DNA of 64,000 nucleotides from Sciurus carolinensis (GCF_902686445.1 NC_062229.1:6295503-6359502); one strand, 5' to 3'; positions 46,780-58,959 are shown, counted from the stretch's first letter. A program made the numbers and translations. Notes: a model not told the origin generated them from the letters alone.

Positions 46780-47105
46780 TTAAGAACATATGGATTTGGG
46801 GGTCATGGCATCCTTGAGTCCTGCATGGGGTGGCTTCTTCGAAGGACTTCTTCTCAGCCTCCCCAGGTTGTTGCAGCAGATGCAGGTGTTATACCTGGAA
46901 CACAATGCCAGAGACAGAAAATCAAGTGTTCTTCCCTTGGTCCACTGATCATGGGCCACTCTGTGGAGTCATACAGAAGACATCTGTGTCGTAAGCTAAA
47001 TGATGACCCTAGAAATGATGCCTCTCCTGCCCCCACCGCATTGTTTAGGAGCTTACATGATGTGAAGGTGGTTGTTAAACTGAGAAAGGATTTTTGCAGA
47101 AAATA
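46780..47105. repeat. Duplicated 3' flank, partner of 11640-11985
   Basis: See the C flank for the shared words. Sequence resembles a degenerate unit and holds no gene. Confidence 0.45.
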
Positions 47106-47129
47106 ATCTATTACATGCTGTCTGGATGG

Positions 47130-47735
47130 GCTGTATATATAATTTCATATATTCTTCAATTCAATTTGTTCTAATTAGTTATACATGAGAGTAGAATGCA
47201 CTTTGACACATCATACATAAATGGCATAATTTCTCATTCTTCTCGTTGTACATGATGTACAGTCACACTGCTCATGTAATCATATATGTATATAGGGTAA
47301 TAACGTCTGATTCATTCTACTATCATTTCTAACCCTGTACCTGCTTCCCTCCCTTCACTTACCTCTACCTAATCCAAAGTAACTATTCTTCCCCCAAAAC
47401 ACCACCCACCCCCACTTATTGTGAATTAGCATCAGCATGTCAGAGAAAATAATCAGTCTTTGGTTTTGGGAGATTGGTTTATTTCACTTAACATGATATT
47501 CTCCAGCTCCATCCATTTACTGGAGAGTGTCATCATTTCATTCTTCTGTAAAACTAAGTAATAGTCCACTGTGTATATGTACCTCATTTTCTCTATCCAT
47601 TCATCTGCTGAAGGACTACAGTTTAGCTATTGTGTGTTGAACTGCTATAAACATTGATGTGATTGCGTCACTGATGTTCTTTTTAAGATTGAGTAGGAAT
47701 TGAGACTAGATTAATGCAATGTTCTTTACAAGACT
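47130..47735 (-). mobile_element. LINE-1 3' end, minus strand
   Basis: 3'UTR complement ('agttatacatgagagtagaa', 'tcacactgctcatgtaatca', C-rich run) followed by ORF2 tail complement ('ttaacatgatattctccagc', 'ctctatccattcatctgctg', 'taaacattgatgtgattgcg'). About 600 bases, 5'-truncated, frame lost. Confidence 0.8.
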
Positions 47736-47802
47736 GGGAGTGGACACTCAGCCTCATGCTGCTAGTCAAGTATGAAATCACTGAGCTACACCCCAGCCCT
47801 GC
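47733..47802 (-). mobile_element. ID-like SINE remnant
   Basis: 'gctgctagtcaagtatgaaa', 'cactgagctacaccccagcc' are the complement of an ID element. Confidence 0.5.
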
Positions 47803-47804
47803 AG

Positions 47805-48020
47805 CCAGGTTTTTTTTTTTTCATGAGGATTGAACCCAGGGGCACTTACCCACTTAGCCACATCCCAGATCCTTTTCAGTATTTTATTTAGAGACAGGGT
47901 CTTGCTGAGTTACTTACATTCTCACCAGGTAGCTGAGGCTGGCTTTGAACTCATGATCCTCCTGCCTCAGTCTCCTGAGCTGCTGGTATTTCAGGTTTGC
48001 ACCACTGTGCCTGGGCTGCA
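47805..48020 (-). mobile_element. Dimeric B1/ID-type SINE
   Basis: A T run, then 'gaggattgaacccaggggca' (ID half), 'gagacagggtcttgctgagt', and 'cctgcctcagtctcctgagc' with 'caccactgtgcctgggct' (B1 half). Confidence 0.8.
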
Positions 48021-49525
48021 GTCATTTTTTGATTGCCCAAATCATAATACCTGACTCCAAGAAGTCATTCTATAATACTCTTGTTATCACTTTCTCATGG
48101 ATTCTTGTGCACTATATTATAACAACTTTCTTCTGACCTTGATAAAGTTCCAAGGTCATGACTGGTTTCTGGGTCTTTGTTGTCATCATTGCCCTTCTGA
48201 GAGTCCTTCATGTTGTTGAGTTTAGCTGATCTTACCCCATAATTAGTCCTATTTTTATATGATGTTTGATAACAGAAAACAACAGGGATATTTTTTCTGA
48301 TATGGATGAAATTGGAGTTATTGTTTTTGTGTAATTATAAATAAAGTTGATGGAATAGGTTTTTTCATGCCTCATATTAGCAATATTTCATTCTTGGGGT
48401 GGAGTTTTTTGGCTACAAAGGTGTAAAGTTCCTCCTTTGTGAAGTGCTAGTGAGTTTTCTGAAGTGGTTGAACTTCACGTGCTGCCTTCCCATTAGATAA
48501 TCCCATGGTCCCCCATCAGCACAGAATATGTTCAATTACCCAGTCAGTGGCGGCTGTGCTAATTGGTACCACTGATTTACATTTCTCCTTTTATAAGGTG
48601 AAGTATCTTTTCACATGCTACATGACCCACTTTCTTTTCTCCTTTTGGAAAGTACATGTTTGAAACATTTCCACTGAGTTGTTTTGTCAACATGCTATCA
48701 GTTCAACATCATTTTGTGGATGTACACAAGTCCTTACTTCGAATATGAGTTGCTAGGACACTATTTTCCCTAATGATCTACCTCAGTAATTCTTAGTGGT
48801 GAGAGAATTATTTACATCAATTGAAAAAAATTAGAGCACTGCCTTTTAAAAGCATGAAACCTCTTAGATTTCCTTTTTGCCATTGAAGTGGCAGAACTTC
48901 ACAATTCCTTCTGCCTTTCAATTCAGCAATAAATTAGCCATCTCTTTACATACTGATGTTTTCTGGACTGTCTTGGTGTTTCAGGAGTTATTGTGTCTTT
49001 TTCTGCACCAAGGTCTCAGATGATCATTTAAGCATGCCAGTCCTAAAATTAAATTATTTAGGGTAACAATCTCCAGTTTTTTTTGTTAAAACCCCAAGGT
49101 AGCTAGTACCTCAGATTAACAGCTTTTCTGTTAATTTGCAACTTCCTACAATGATATTGATGAGAAACACCCATAAGTCAAATCTATGACCTTTAATGTT
49201 TAGAAAATACATGTATTGAAGCAAAAACATTGAAACAGGGTAAGGTTCATATGGGAATTCTGCAAAAATACTGAAGCATACCTACATGACCTCCCTAGTT
49301 CACATCAATTACATGTAATATTTTCAAACCATTCAGTGTCTTATTAAACATATAACCATATTCATGGAGTCATACATATAATTACCCCATTGTATTTGTG
49401 AGTTTTTGGGTAAATTAGAGTCTCTATATTAGCACTTGCATTTCTACAAGAAATAGGTAGTTAAAGTTGAAATAACAAGGTTTGTGTTTTTAATCACAAA
49501 TGGCTTAGTTGCACCTCAAGCTGGC
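48021..49525. other. Spacer with old L1 text
   Basis: 48180-48600 is similar to 41600-41810 and 22480-22600 and looks like an old minus-strand L1 embedded in the repeated units. 48600-49525 is AT-rich with nothing recognised. Confidence 0.4.
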
Positions 49526-49549
49526 TTGTTTGTTTGTTTGTTTGTTTTT
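49526..49549 (+). repeat. (TTTG)n microsatellite
   Basis: Five to six TTTG units ending in a T run. Confidence 0.9.
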
Positions 49550-50455
49550 TAATAGGGTTTCCTTTAGAAATACTTAGAAACACACGTGTGAATCCAGTAA
49601 AGAGGAAAGGTGTATCCATGCCCGAGTGTGTTGGATTTGGGTGTGAACCTACAAAGGGGAAGGAAGAGTTGGTGTCTCAGGAGTCTCAGGGTGAGGGACA
49701 CCAACAGCAAGCTTGGAAAGGAGAGAGGTAAGGAACCTGTCAAACTGTAGCCATTTCCATGGCCAGCCATCCCTATGATCACACCTCGCAAGGATCTCAT
49801 GCTCATCGAGTTGACTGCTGAGTCTGCATCAGGAAAGCCTCAGGTTCCAAGCACCAGGGGACCTTTGCTCAGGGTTCTCTCTGCTGTGCTGCTCCTCTTC
49901 CTCCTCTAGCAACTGTAAAACCAACAAGTACGCTTGTTGAGGGACATTGTGTCTTCCTTATCCAATATTCAGTTTAGGACCCACTAACCAATTGCTACAG
50001 TTTTCTTCATTTTTTTTTCAAATTCCAGCATATGTCATCTTTCTTCTGATTCCTACCTTTAAAAAAAGCAGTGCAAGAGATCATTGTATGCAGAAGGATT
50101 TCATCGTTAACTATAAACTGCTCACAGTGCTTCAACAAACAAATAATCATAATGCCTAAGGCTTCAAAAACACATGCTCTGCTCTTGAATGTGGGTCCTG
50201 CTTTGATATCGCTGCTGGTGATACACCACTTTAGAGGGCAGTGAATGGAAGGTCTTGAGAACCAAGAAGTTCTTTGTGGCTATTTATGGGTGGAAGTTTT
50301 CAGGAATCAAGTGACAGAATCTTGCAGAAGCCTCAGTCTTCAGTATTGCTAATTGGGTACTAATCGTGAGTCGCCTTACATTAAGGTAGATGTTGATCTT
50401 GGGAGTCTGACATTGCGATTTTAAAGTATTTGAATTTCTCTTCAAAAAATGGCTC
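49550..50455. other. Intergenic, no gene supported
   Basis: 49560-49870 is GC-richer with short frames on both strands. No domain or paralogue recognised. Confidence 0.35.
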
Positions 50456-50545
50456 CCTGTGTTTGGTGCTGTTGCTCAGTGTTGGAGTGGTAGCCTCCCA
50501 TATGTAAGGCCCTGGCATTATCCCAAGAACTGCAAAAGTAAAACA
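50456..50545 (+). mobile_element. ID-like SINE
   Basis: 'gtttggtgctgttgctcagt', 'gtaaggccctggcattatcc' and 'aagaactgcaaaagtaaaac' fit an ID element with A-rich end. Confidence 0.55.
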
Positions 50546-51721
50546 TTGCTTGACATCTCATCTCAGCCTGGCTGCATCTCAGTGCCTTCTCCCTTCATAG
50601 CAACACTCTTCGAGGTGATTCCCTGTCCTCACTCTCCACAGCTATTCACCTCCTGTGTTTCCCAAGGTGAACCCAATGAGAGCTTTAGCGAACTTTCTCC
50701 TGTAGCAGGTTCACAATCACTCTCACCCTTCACCAATTAGTTCTCTATGCCTAAATCCAGTTTACTGCCTTCTGCTCAATGATGTGCACGCTACCCATAA
50801 ATCCATTCAAAGCCAAAATCGAAGTCAGTGAAGTTCTTCCTTGGAGGCTTTTCTGAAATTTTTGGGTGCTCCAGCTCCACAGCCATGGGGACAGGAAATG
50901 CTCAAGTTCAACCATATTTGTTGCTCAGGTACAGAATCCACTTCTGCTCTTCAACACTAATATCCTCCTGGAACACTGTGTCCTCAGCTATCAAAGAGGA
51001 CGCACTTTCAGGCTTATGGAGATGAATCCATAGAGGTCCTTGGCTTCTGTTTACTTATCCCTTTATATTTGAAGGTTTTTTTTTTATCCCTTGAAACCTT
51101 CATCTTCCTTTTACGTATTGCTATGTTTGGGGTTGTCAGTAGAAACACTGATCTTTTTGAAATAACTCCACTTTTATATACTTTTATATACTCTTTCCAT
51201 TTTTTAAAGTGGATGAGGTTAACATGGTGAAGAAACTGCTTATGTAGTCATCCATTTAAATAAAATATCAAATGGACATACAGACTTAACATATTCTAAG
51301 TTACATTCAGTGTGAAAATATCGAAGCCTTTATACATAAGATGTTTTAAAAAGAAAACTAACACAGAACTCCACCACCACCTGTAAAATGACTGATGAAA
51401 TCTAGTCCAAGGTGTTGAGCACACGGGCATAGCTGCAGAATACTGCCTTTTGTTAATTTTGTAATTGTTTCTGGATTAAAAGTAACAAACTAGTATTGCA
51501 CCTCAAGCTCCTCTAATGTGAAGGAAAAAAAAAATTGAAACTATTGGGATGGAAGTGAAAATGGAATTGGTGAAATGGTAAGCAGGAAGTGACAGCTATG
51601 TCTGCATTTTTGGTGGTCATCAGTGATGAAAGAGAATGTATTAGAAGATTCTTTGAAAATATTAAAAAAAAAATTATGGCCCAGCCAAGAGCTGTCTGAC
51701 CAAGGAGAAGCACCCTGGGTG
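50546..51721. repeat. Duplicated upstream flank of the gap unit
   Basis: 51120-51650 matches 41880-42520 of unit G. 50870-51010 resembles 54165-54270 ('ccacagccatggggacagga' against 'ccacagccatggtctagaca'). Confidence 0.45.
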
Positions 51722-52096
51722 TTTGCACTGGTATATTATTTTGGATATTTCATATTTGTCCTGTAAGGTCACATGTTAAGGCTTGGTCTTCATGATGTGG
51801 CACTACAGGGAGGTGCTGGGACCTTTCAGACGTGAGACATAGTAGAAGGAAGTCTGGTCCTGGGTGCCTGCCCTTGAAGGGGATATTGGGATCCTGGTCC
51901 CTCTTCTTTCCCTCTTTTCATACCCTGGCTGCCATGAATGGACAGGCCTCTTCTGCCATGCTCTCCCTCTATGCTGTACTGTGCTGTCACTAGTTGAGCA
52001 ACAGACCAAGTGACCATGGAATGAAACCTCTCAAACCATGAGCCAATGTGAACCTCTCCAAGGTATTCATTACAGCAATAGAAATCTGACTAACAA
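51722..52096 (+). mobile_element. MaLR LTR (MST/MT-like), gap unit
   Basis: 'catgttaaggcttggtcttc', 'ccatgaatggacaggcctct', 'ccatggaatgaaacctctca', 'aaaccatgagccaatgtgaa', 'aatctgactaaca' follow the MaLR LTR consensus. Same insertion as 42598-42958. Confidence 0.75.
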
Positions 52097-52257
52097 TGAC
52101 TTAGCTAATATTTTAGGAAGTATTATTTTTACCCACCCATATAGAAATGTTTCCAAATTATTAAAGCAAGATTCCCAAAGTGATTAATTAAAATAATGGC
52201 TTTGTTTGTAATTTAAAGAAGATCTGGTAGAGAAATGCAAGCCTCAAGCAGTGCAAG

Positions 52258-52602
52258 TGAACAGAGATGGGGGAGAGAACTGAGTGTTGCAATCAGGGCC
52301 TCAGGGGTCAGGAATCAGCCACCCTGAATCCCTCATTCCTGCAGAGCTGGTCTTCAAGGATGTGCACTCTTGGGATCAGAATGTTAGTAAAATAGCTGAA
52401 CTAATGAGGACTTTGGGATATTGAGCCTGCAGAGAAACAGAGACTAAAGGCATCAGTATGGGACCACCTCACTCAGCAGCCCTGCCCCAGCCAGGATGCA
52501 GCTCCTGAGCTCCTCCCAGAGTTGAGCCTTCCTGACCAGTAGCCTCTGACTCTACATCAGCCTGCATTTCCTGAAGATCCATTTTCCAAATTCAGCATCC
52601 AG
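52258..52602 (+). promoter_or_regulatory. 5' non-coding exon and promoter block of the gap-unit OR
   Basis: Full-length paralogue of the G block, ending 'ttcagcatccag' followed by GTGAGG, donor at 52603. The intron text that follows (52603-53000) tracks the G intron until just before the N run, where in G the coding exon would follow about 1 kb later. Confidence 0.6.
52367..52410 (+). promoter_or_regulatory. O/E-like plus homeodomain-like module, gap unit
   Basis: CTCTTGGGATCAG at 52367 and CTAATGAGGA at 52401, 34 bases apart. Confidence 0.45.
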
Positions 52603-53066
52603 GTGAGGCTTTAGGAAAACATTCCTATTTAAACCAACCAGATGTCTAAAATCCCATATTTGGTGTTTGAGAAGTGCAATTCATGTGTCTCATTCATTCA
52701 CTGTTGAAATCATTTTAGTCCCTATACATATTATCATATGTCCATGCCTCACATGCATGTGCATCACTCAGGTCTGAGCATTTCCACTCACAACCATTTC
52801 ACAGACAGTATTTAATCAATGTTTTCCTTCTTATTCTTCCTCCTGGCCATCAATTCCAGAATTTGTTTCATCACAGTGAACACTTCCCAGTTATTTGCAT
52901 TTATGGATTTCTCTGTCCTTGTTCATCAGTTATTCTGATACACTCTTCTTTCTGAGTATTGAAGCATGCTCTGGGCCACAGTTCACTACTGCAAATGCAG
53001 ATTCAAAAAAGAAATATCAGAGTGGGGGACCCATGTGATGATGGTGTGCAGGTGCTTTTGTTGGAT

Positions 53067-53566
53067 NNNNNNNNNNNNNNNNNNNNNNNNNNNNNNNNNN
53101 NNNNNNNNNNNNNNNNNNNNNNNNNNNNNNNNNNNNNNNNNNNNNNNNNNNNNNNNNNNNNNNNNNNNNNNNNNNNNNNNNNNNNNNNNNNNNNNNNNNN
53201 NNNNNNNNNNNNNNNNNNNNNNNNNNNNNNNNNNNNNNNNNNNNNNNNNNNNNNNNNNNNNNNNNNNNNNNNNNNNNNNNNNNNNNNNNNNNNNNNNNNN
53301 NNNNNNNNNNNNNNNNNNNNNNNNNNNNNNNNNNNNNNNNNNNNNNNNNNNNNNNNNNNNNNNNNNNNNNNNNNNNNNNNNNNNNNNNNNNNNNNNNNNN
53401 NNNNNNNNNNNNNNNNNNNNNNNNNNNNNNNNNNNNNNNNNNNNNNNNNNNNNNNNNNNNNNNNNNNNNNNNNNNNNNNNNNNNNNNNNNNNNNNNNNNN
53501 NNNNNNNNNNNNNNNNNNNNNNNNNNNNNNNNNNNNNNNNNNNNNNNNNNNNNNNNNNNNNNNNNN
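53067..53566. other. Assembly gap, 500 N
   Basis: Exactly 500 undetermined bases, a round number that suggests a placeholder and not a measured size. Open frames drawn across it are meaningless. Its left flank is an OR intron and its right flank is an OR 3' flank. Confidence 0.99.
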
Positions 53567-53574
53567 CTGCATGA

Positions 53575-53705
53575 GAAGCACAGAGAGCTCATGGAAACAC
53601 AGGTCCCTTGGTCCAGTCCTCAGAGATGGTACTTCATCTGTGTGGGTTGTACACAGGAATATGCCTGTGGAAAAATACCATGGGGGATGGGAATGTGGTA
53701 GTTTG
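53575..53705 (+). mobile_element. MER5-like fossil after the gap
   Basis: 'cctcagagatggtacttcat' and 'tgtgtgggttgtacacagga' match 3605-3735 and 36600-36725, which lie in the 3' flanks of A and E. Confidence 0.5.
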
Positions 53706-54914
53706 AAGATTGCCTCTTGAGAAGTGGGGACAGGGTATATAATTATGGGAAGAAGTTTGGTACACTTCCTGGCAAACAGAAAATATCAATAAATTTAGTA
53801 TCATCATATTCCATACTTAGCCCCTCCTTTTATTTTATTAGAAATAAAGAAAACCTTGGAATACAATGAATTCTTACATGGAGACTTGAAAGTCTAGTCT
53901 AGACTTGACTGCTTGAAAAATTACTTCTTTTTCATCTTTCAGAAAATACATGAAACTCATTTCTGGAGGGAAATACTGGCATTAACTGTAAAATTTGATC
54001 CTTGAGATAAATGAACCCCTAAATCTCAAGATTTGAGAGAGAAAGAGAGAGAGAGCAAGTGAGCAAGCATTAAGGAGGAGATGAGACTTTTCCAAAACTT
54101 GAAAAACTATTGGAACATATATGTGAGTGTATTATTTAAAGACTGAAATTTAGTTGCATGTCCACAGCCATGGTCTAGACAGTGCTCAGATCTTGAGTCC
54201 ATACACATTGCTCAAATACAGAAACCTCACTTCTGCCTGAGGGCTACTCTCCTCTTTGGGCACTGACTCATTACCTGGGAAGAAGAATCAATTTCTTGAT
54301 TGAGGCCCCTTGCCTTTTGCCCATTCCACAAGTTGTCTAATTTATTTTCTTCTGAGTGGGATTGGGAAAAGTTGGTCTCATTTTGTAACCCTTCTGATGT
54401 CTTCTTATAACTTATCTATTATTCAGGTGTTTAGAAGATTAATGGGTAGGAGAAGGGGAAGAGAGAAATGGCAATGCATCTTTTTTAGAAGTTCTTTAAA
54501 ATAATATATTTTGAATATTATAGATTAAGAGTTTAATAGAAAGAGTTAACAAATGGTAAATAGAGTTAATAAAACAAATTATTCAAGTCCTTAATTACCA
54601 AAGTTTTGAGTTGATTACTACCATGGAACATCTTCTCCAACTATTAAATGATGCCAAGATCTAATCAAACATGCTCAAAATGGCATATCTGATACTACTT
54701 AAACTTTTGTTGATACTGTGCATTAATTATCTCCTCAATTAAAAATGTAGAACTATAGTTCTAGTCCACAGTATCCTGAAATGATGAAAAATTCCCACTG
54801 GAAATATTATGACAGAATTGGAAGACAGTTTACAAAATGTGATTTTGAAATTATAGTCAATTTTAATAAAATGAGAAGGGGTCAATGAAAAAAGGTAGGA
54901 ATCTTTCTTATTTC
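53706..54914. repeat. OR-type 3' flank and spacer
   Basis: 53780-54010 resembles 36780-37030 after E. A short (GA)n run lies at 54040-54058. 54590-54760 resembles the upstream flank of D and G (51340 on). No gene seen. Confidence 0.45.
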
Positions 54915-55112
54915 AGCACTAGGGACTGAACCCACACGTGCTTTACCAGTGAGCCAAAGCTTCAGCACTTTTTATTTTTTACTATGAGACAGCATCTCCC
55001 TAAGTTGCTTAGGTCCTTGCTAAGTTCCTGAGGTTTGCTTTGCAATTGTGATCCTTCTGCCTCAGCTTCCTGAGCCACTGGAATTACTAGCATGTGCCAA
55101 CAAGCTCAGCAA
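54915..55112 (-). mobile_element. Dimeric B1/ID-type SINE
   Basis: 'actagggactgaacccacac', 'cagtgagccaaagcttcagc' (ID half) then 'tctgcctcagcttcctgagc' and 'ctagcatgtgccaacaagct' (B1 half). Confidence 0.75.
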
Positions 55113-55877
55113 TAAGAATCATATATGTAAAATATAGAGAATAAAAATAATAATCTACAAAAAATGTAAAATAAGAATATATACACATAGTTTCTCACCA
55201 AAAGTAAAAGGTTCAGGCAAATCACATATTTTAGTGCTTGAATCCTAGGCATGGGTATCTTCTCCATGCCAGGGTCCTTTGGTCTGTGTTAGACCAGAAC
55301 ACCCAGGAGTTGACTGCTTTAACAAGTAGACCTTGGAATGGGTTTACACAGAGCACCTCTGACAAGACATCTGTCTGAGCAGATTTTCCATATTTTATTT
55401 CTATGTTCTGCAGTGTTGTACTTCATTCTCATTAATTTTAATCCCTTTATAATACATAATAATTCTTTATTTTAAATGCTTCTTGATCAAATATCAATGT
55501 GGTTTGTCTCCCAAATGAACTCTAAACTTCTACAATTGTTGAAATATTATATGACGAAAATATTCACTGAACCCATACACATATATATGGAAATGATAAT
55601 CACCAAAAAAGAGTACGGAAAACAAACAAACATAAAGCTTATGATTCAACAAACATTAGTATACTTATATAGAGAGATCTTTAAATCTTCCCAATTTTAT
55701 ACTATCGTAACTCAATTGATGCTTGGGTTACAAATACCTACATGTATGCAAGTTTTATTTTCACACCTGAAATTCATTTAGGCTTCCTGTATGATGAAAT
55801 GGGTGGAGGTAGGTGAATTGGAAGATTAGTATTTACTAGAGAAATTCAATGTGATTGTGGGCAAGGTTCATGTAATT
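55113..55877. other. Spacer upstream of block H
   Basis: AT-rich, with a frame at 55476-55781 that shows no known family. Nothing else recognised. Confidence 0.35.
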
Positions 55878-56218
55878 GAGCTGAGCAGAAGTATTTGAGA
55901 GTACTGGGTGATGCACACCTGGACTCATGGGTCAGGAGATCACCACCCTGATCTCCTCTCTTCTACAGATTTGGTTTTTAAGGACATGCACTCCTGGGAT
56001 CAGAATGACAGTAACAGTTCTGGTAGAATGAGGAGCTGTGGATACTGAGTCCTGAGGGACACAGAGCCTGCAGGTGTCAGCTAGTGAAAGCCTCACTCAG
56101 AAGCAGCAGCTGTGCCTTCTCCTAGAGATGGTCCTTCTTGATCCAGAGCCCACTGACTCTGAGGCTCCTGAGAACACTTTTCTGGTCCTGAGAATGTGTT
56201 TCTCTATTCAACTTCCAG
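55878..56218 (+). promoter_or_regulatory. Orphan OR 5' non-coding exon block H
   Basis: Paralogue of the C/D/G blocks, ending 'caacttccag' followed by GTGAGA, donor at 56219. No OR coding exon follows within the window: 56219-58800 has none and then L1-2 begins. The partner exon was lost or lies beyond 64000, pushed away by the L1 insertions. Confidence 0.55.
55991..56034 (+). promoter_or_regulatory. O/E-like plus homeodomain-like module, H
   Basis: CTCCTGGGATCAG at 55991; the second motif is AGAATGAGGA at 56025, which has lost the TAAT core, still 34 bases apart. Confidence 0.35.
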
Positions 56219-56561
56219 GTGAGATGCTGCATCATTTCAGTGAAGCCAGCCAGAAGACCCAAAATCCCTTAGTTCATGATTTGCACAGGACAGCAGGTGT
56301 TTTGTTCTGATTTCTTCCTGGTGAGGTACCTGAGGCATAGGATGAGGAGAAGCAGGTTCTTGAGGCTGCTTCTGACTTCCCCTTCTTGACACATTCTCTT
56401 CACACATTACCAAGCAGCTCCCATTCTGCTGGGCACCTGCTCTCTCTGGAGCTGCAGGTCCATTTCCTCCTAAAGAGAAGTGTGATGGCTCCTTACAACT
56501 ATTCTGCTAATCACGTACTGCTAACTCTTTTGGTGCTGAAGGAGTTTTGGTGACTGTCTTA
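56219..56561. other. Intron-like flank of block H
   Basis: The first bases resemble other OR introns; no coding exon. Confidence 0.4.
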
Positions 56562-56850
56562 GTTCTCTAGAACTTCTCAAGGAAATTGGCTCAGACTAGG
56601 AAGGTTGATGACAGAAATTCCTTCCCCCTGGTTCTGGAGGCTGGAGTTGGACTTTGGGTGCATCCAGTGTGTTTCATCCACCAGAGGACTTTCTCCTCAC
56701 CTTGCAGATGACCTTATCTCTCAGGGTATTTATGTGGCCCTTCCTCTGTGGGCATCTATACCCTAATCGACTCTTATCCTGGGACACCAGTCATGTTGGA
56801 TTAAGTCTCACTCTCATGACCACCTGCTAAACAAATTCAAGGAACCATCT
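56562..56850 (-). mobile_element. MLT1 (MaLR LTR)
   Basis: 'ggttctggaggctggagttg', 'cttgcagatgaccttatctc', 'gacaccagtcatgttggatt' and 'ctcactctcatgaccacctg' follow the complement of MLT1 in order. A solo LTR fragment. Confidence 0.7.
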
Positions 56851-58127
56851 ACATACACAGTCATGTACTGTCATTTTGGAATCCAATATTTTCTTGAATG
56901 AATTCTGAGGCTCCAGGGTAGCCCATGGCATCCATTCATCTCTCATTACCCTGGCCACTTCCTGATTCATCATTCCACAGTGAGACCTGTCCTGTCCGAG
57001 CATCGGGACCTCTGAGGTCTCTGGGGAAAAGGGTGGAGGTTCCAGCAGCCTCCTCATGTTTCTCTTCTTTAACTGCTAACTAGTTCAAAAAGGATCTGCA
57101 GAAATTGTGTAGATAAGGACAGCAGCACATAACCACCTATTCCTCTCCAGAGGAGCATGAAATATTGATACCTTCTCGTCTCAGGTCTTTTTAAATGAAG
57201 TAGTAGATGGAGAAGCACATACAGTGCAGCCCCACGGTTTCCCTTCCAATCCTCTCCTTCCCTCCCCAGTTTCTGCACCTTGATGGTTACAGCCCCACCC
57301 TCATCTCTGGTATGTGTGGTCACATGTGAAAGTCAGTAACCTTGCTATGCATTAGTTATGGAATGTAGAACTAGATGTTTACTACTGGGGAATGAGAATG
57401 AATGAGACTGAACCAATGATGTTCTGTGTGTGTACAAATTTGCCAAATGACTCCCACTGTTGTGTATACTTACAGTGAACAAGTAAAACTAAACAAAGAT
57501 AAAACAAATGTATTAAAGAATAGTAAATCCCTCAGAAATATAATCCATGTGAGTTTAATTAGTTAATGAAACCTGAACTGGACAATTTCAGCCATTGTAT
57601 TGATCTCACCTTGAGTCCAGTGTAAGTGACACAGAGAAACTCAGATGTTTTCTCATTGTTATGTCAGCTGTGATTACACACTCTTTGTCTGTTCTCTCAC
57701 CATTTCGTGTTTCTAGGGTACACTTTTATTTTCTCAGAGTCCATATTAAACAGCAATATATTTTCAAACCAGAAAAGAAAATGAGAAACCAATTGTCTTC
57801 TAATGATATAGTAGAATACTTTGGTAGTTATGTATTCGTAATTGTTCTGATCCATTTGTTTAACTTATGTATCATTTAATTCCTTTTTCATTATTACATA
57901 TGCTCTATATTCATGTCAAATAAATATTGGAGTGATTCATGTTTAATTTCTTCCTTCATTATCCATGTAACCAAATTTCCCATACTTATTTTCAGTCATT
58001 TCTGAAAGTTGCATTCGCTAAGCTAGAGGAGCCTCTTTCCTCACTCAAACACTCCAACATATTACTCCTTCTTAGGGGTGCAAAGTGTATTTTTCCTTAT
58101 GTGAAGCAGACACATATGTGAGTGCAT
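56851..58127. other. Intergenic, no gene supported
   Basis: Short frames at 57069-57323 and 57661-57879 have no domain. AT-rich from 57480 on. Confidence 0.35.
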
Positions 58128-58149
58128 ACACACACACACACACACACAG
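58128..58149 (+). repeat. (CA)n microsatellite
   Basis: About ten CA units. Confidence 0.9.
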
Positions 58150-58496
58150 CACAGGAAAGGTCAGTAGGTGAGATCCCCCTGGTCAGCACTGTGCTGGCTA
58201 ATTTTTCTGTATTCTGTTCTCATTACTGAAAATTTACAAGGAGTTCTTCCCCTAATTTTATTGAGATATGATTTAAAAATATAATATGGGTTTATGTAAG
58301 GTAAGCATTGTGATATTTAAGGTAAGCTTGGAGAAGTGTATTTTCTGAAAGATTACCATGCTGCCACTAATGAACATGTCAATCAGAGCTCCCATTATAA
58401 AAAAGAGGACAAATAGTCTTGACACCCAGTTAAGACCACTCAATCCCTAAAGGTAAGGCAGGAGCCTGGATTAAATTCACAAGTACCAGTCTATAT

Positions 58497-58499
<3 letters not shown>

Positions 58500-58538
<39 letters not shown>
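58500..58538 (+). repeat. (TG)n microsatellite
   Basis: About 18 TG units, directly adjoining a SINE fragment. Confidence 0.95.
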
Positions 58539-58539
58539 A

Positions 58540-58700
58540 TCCAGAGGATCAAACCCAGGGCATTAAACATGTTTGGCAAGTGCCTTGTCATGAGCTACGT
58601 CCTCAGCACTTTCTATCTTCTCTACTGATACAGGCTGTTGCTGAGTTGCCCAGGCTGACCTTGACCTTGCTATCCTTGGCTAGTGCCACCAAACTGGCAG
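58540..58700 (-). mobile_element. Decayed dimeric SINE
   Basis: 'cagaggatcaaacccagggc', 'gagctacgtcctcagcactt' and 'ttgctgagttgcccaggctg' match the other dimeric SINEs; the far B1 end is degraded. Confidence 0.6.
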
Positions 58701-58959
58701 CAAGTCTAATATTATACCAAATGCTAAGCGTTGACACTTAGGTCCTCATGAGAGGGGCCACTGCTGTCAAGGGACACTCCTGACGGGAAGCCTGGTAATC
58801 AAATCCTGTGCTACCTTGGTGGACTAGAGGGTGACTGCATCTCCCGTCACTCCAGAACCCAGGATTCAAGAAGGGGAGGCATTGAGAGACTCGGACTAAC
58901 ATAGAGTCATGGTTTGAGTCTCTCCCACTGGGAGAAGTTCGGCCCAGGTGGCAGGCCCG

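Noticed and set aside
52959..53720. Frames of about 200-250 aa across the gap
   Set aside because: They consist almost wholly of undetermined bases.
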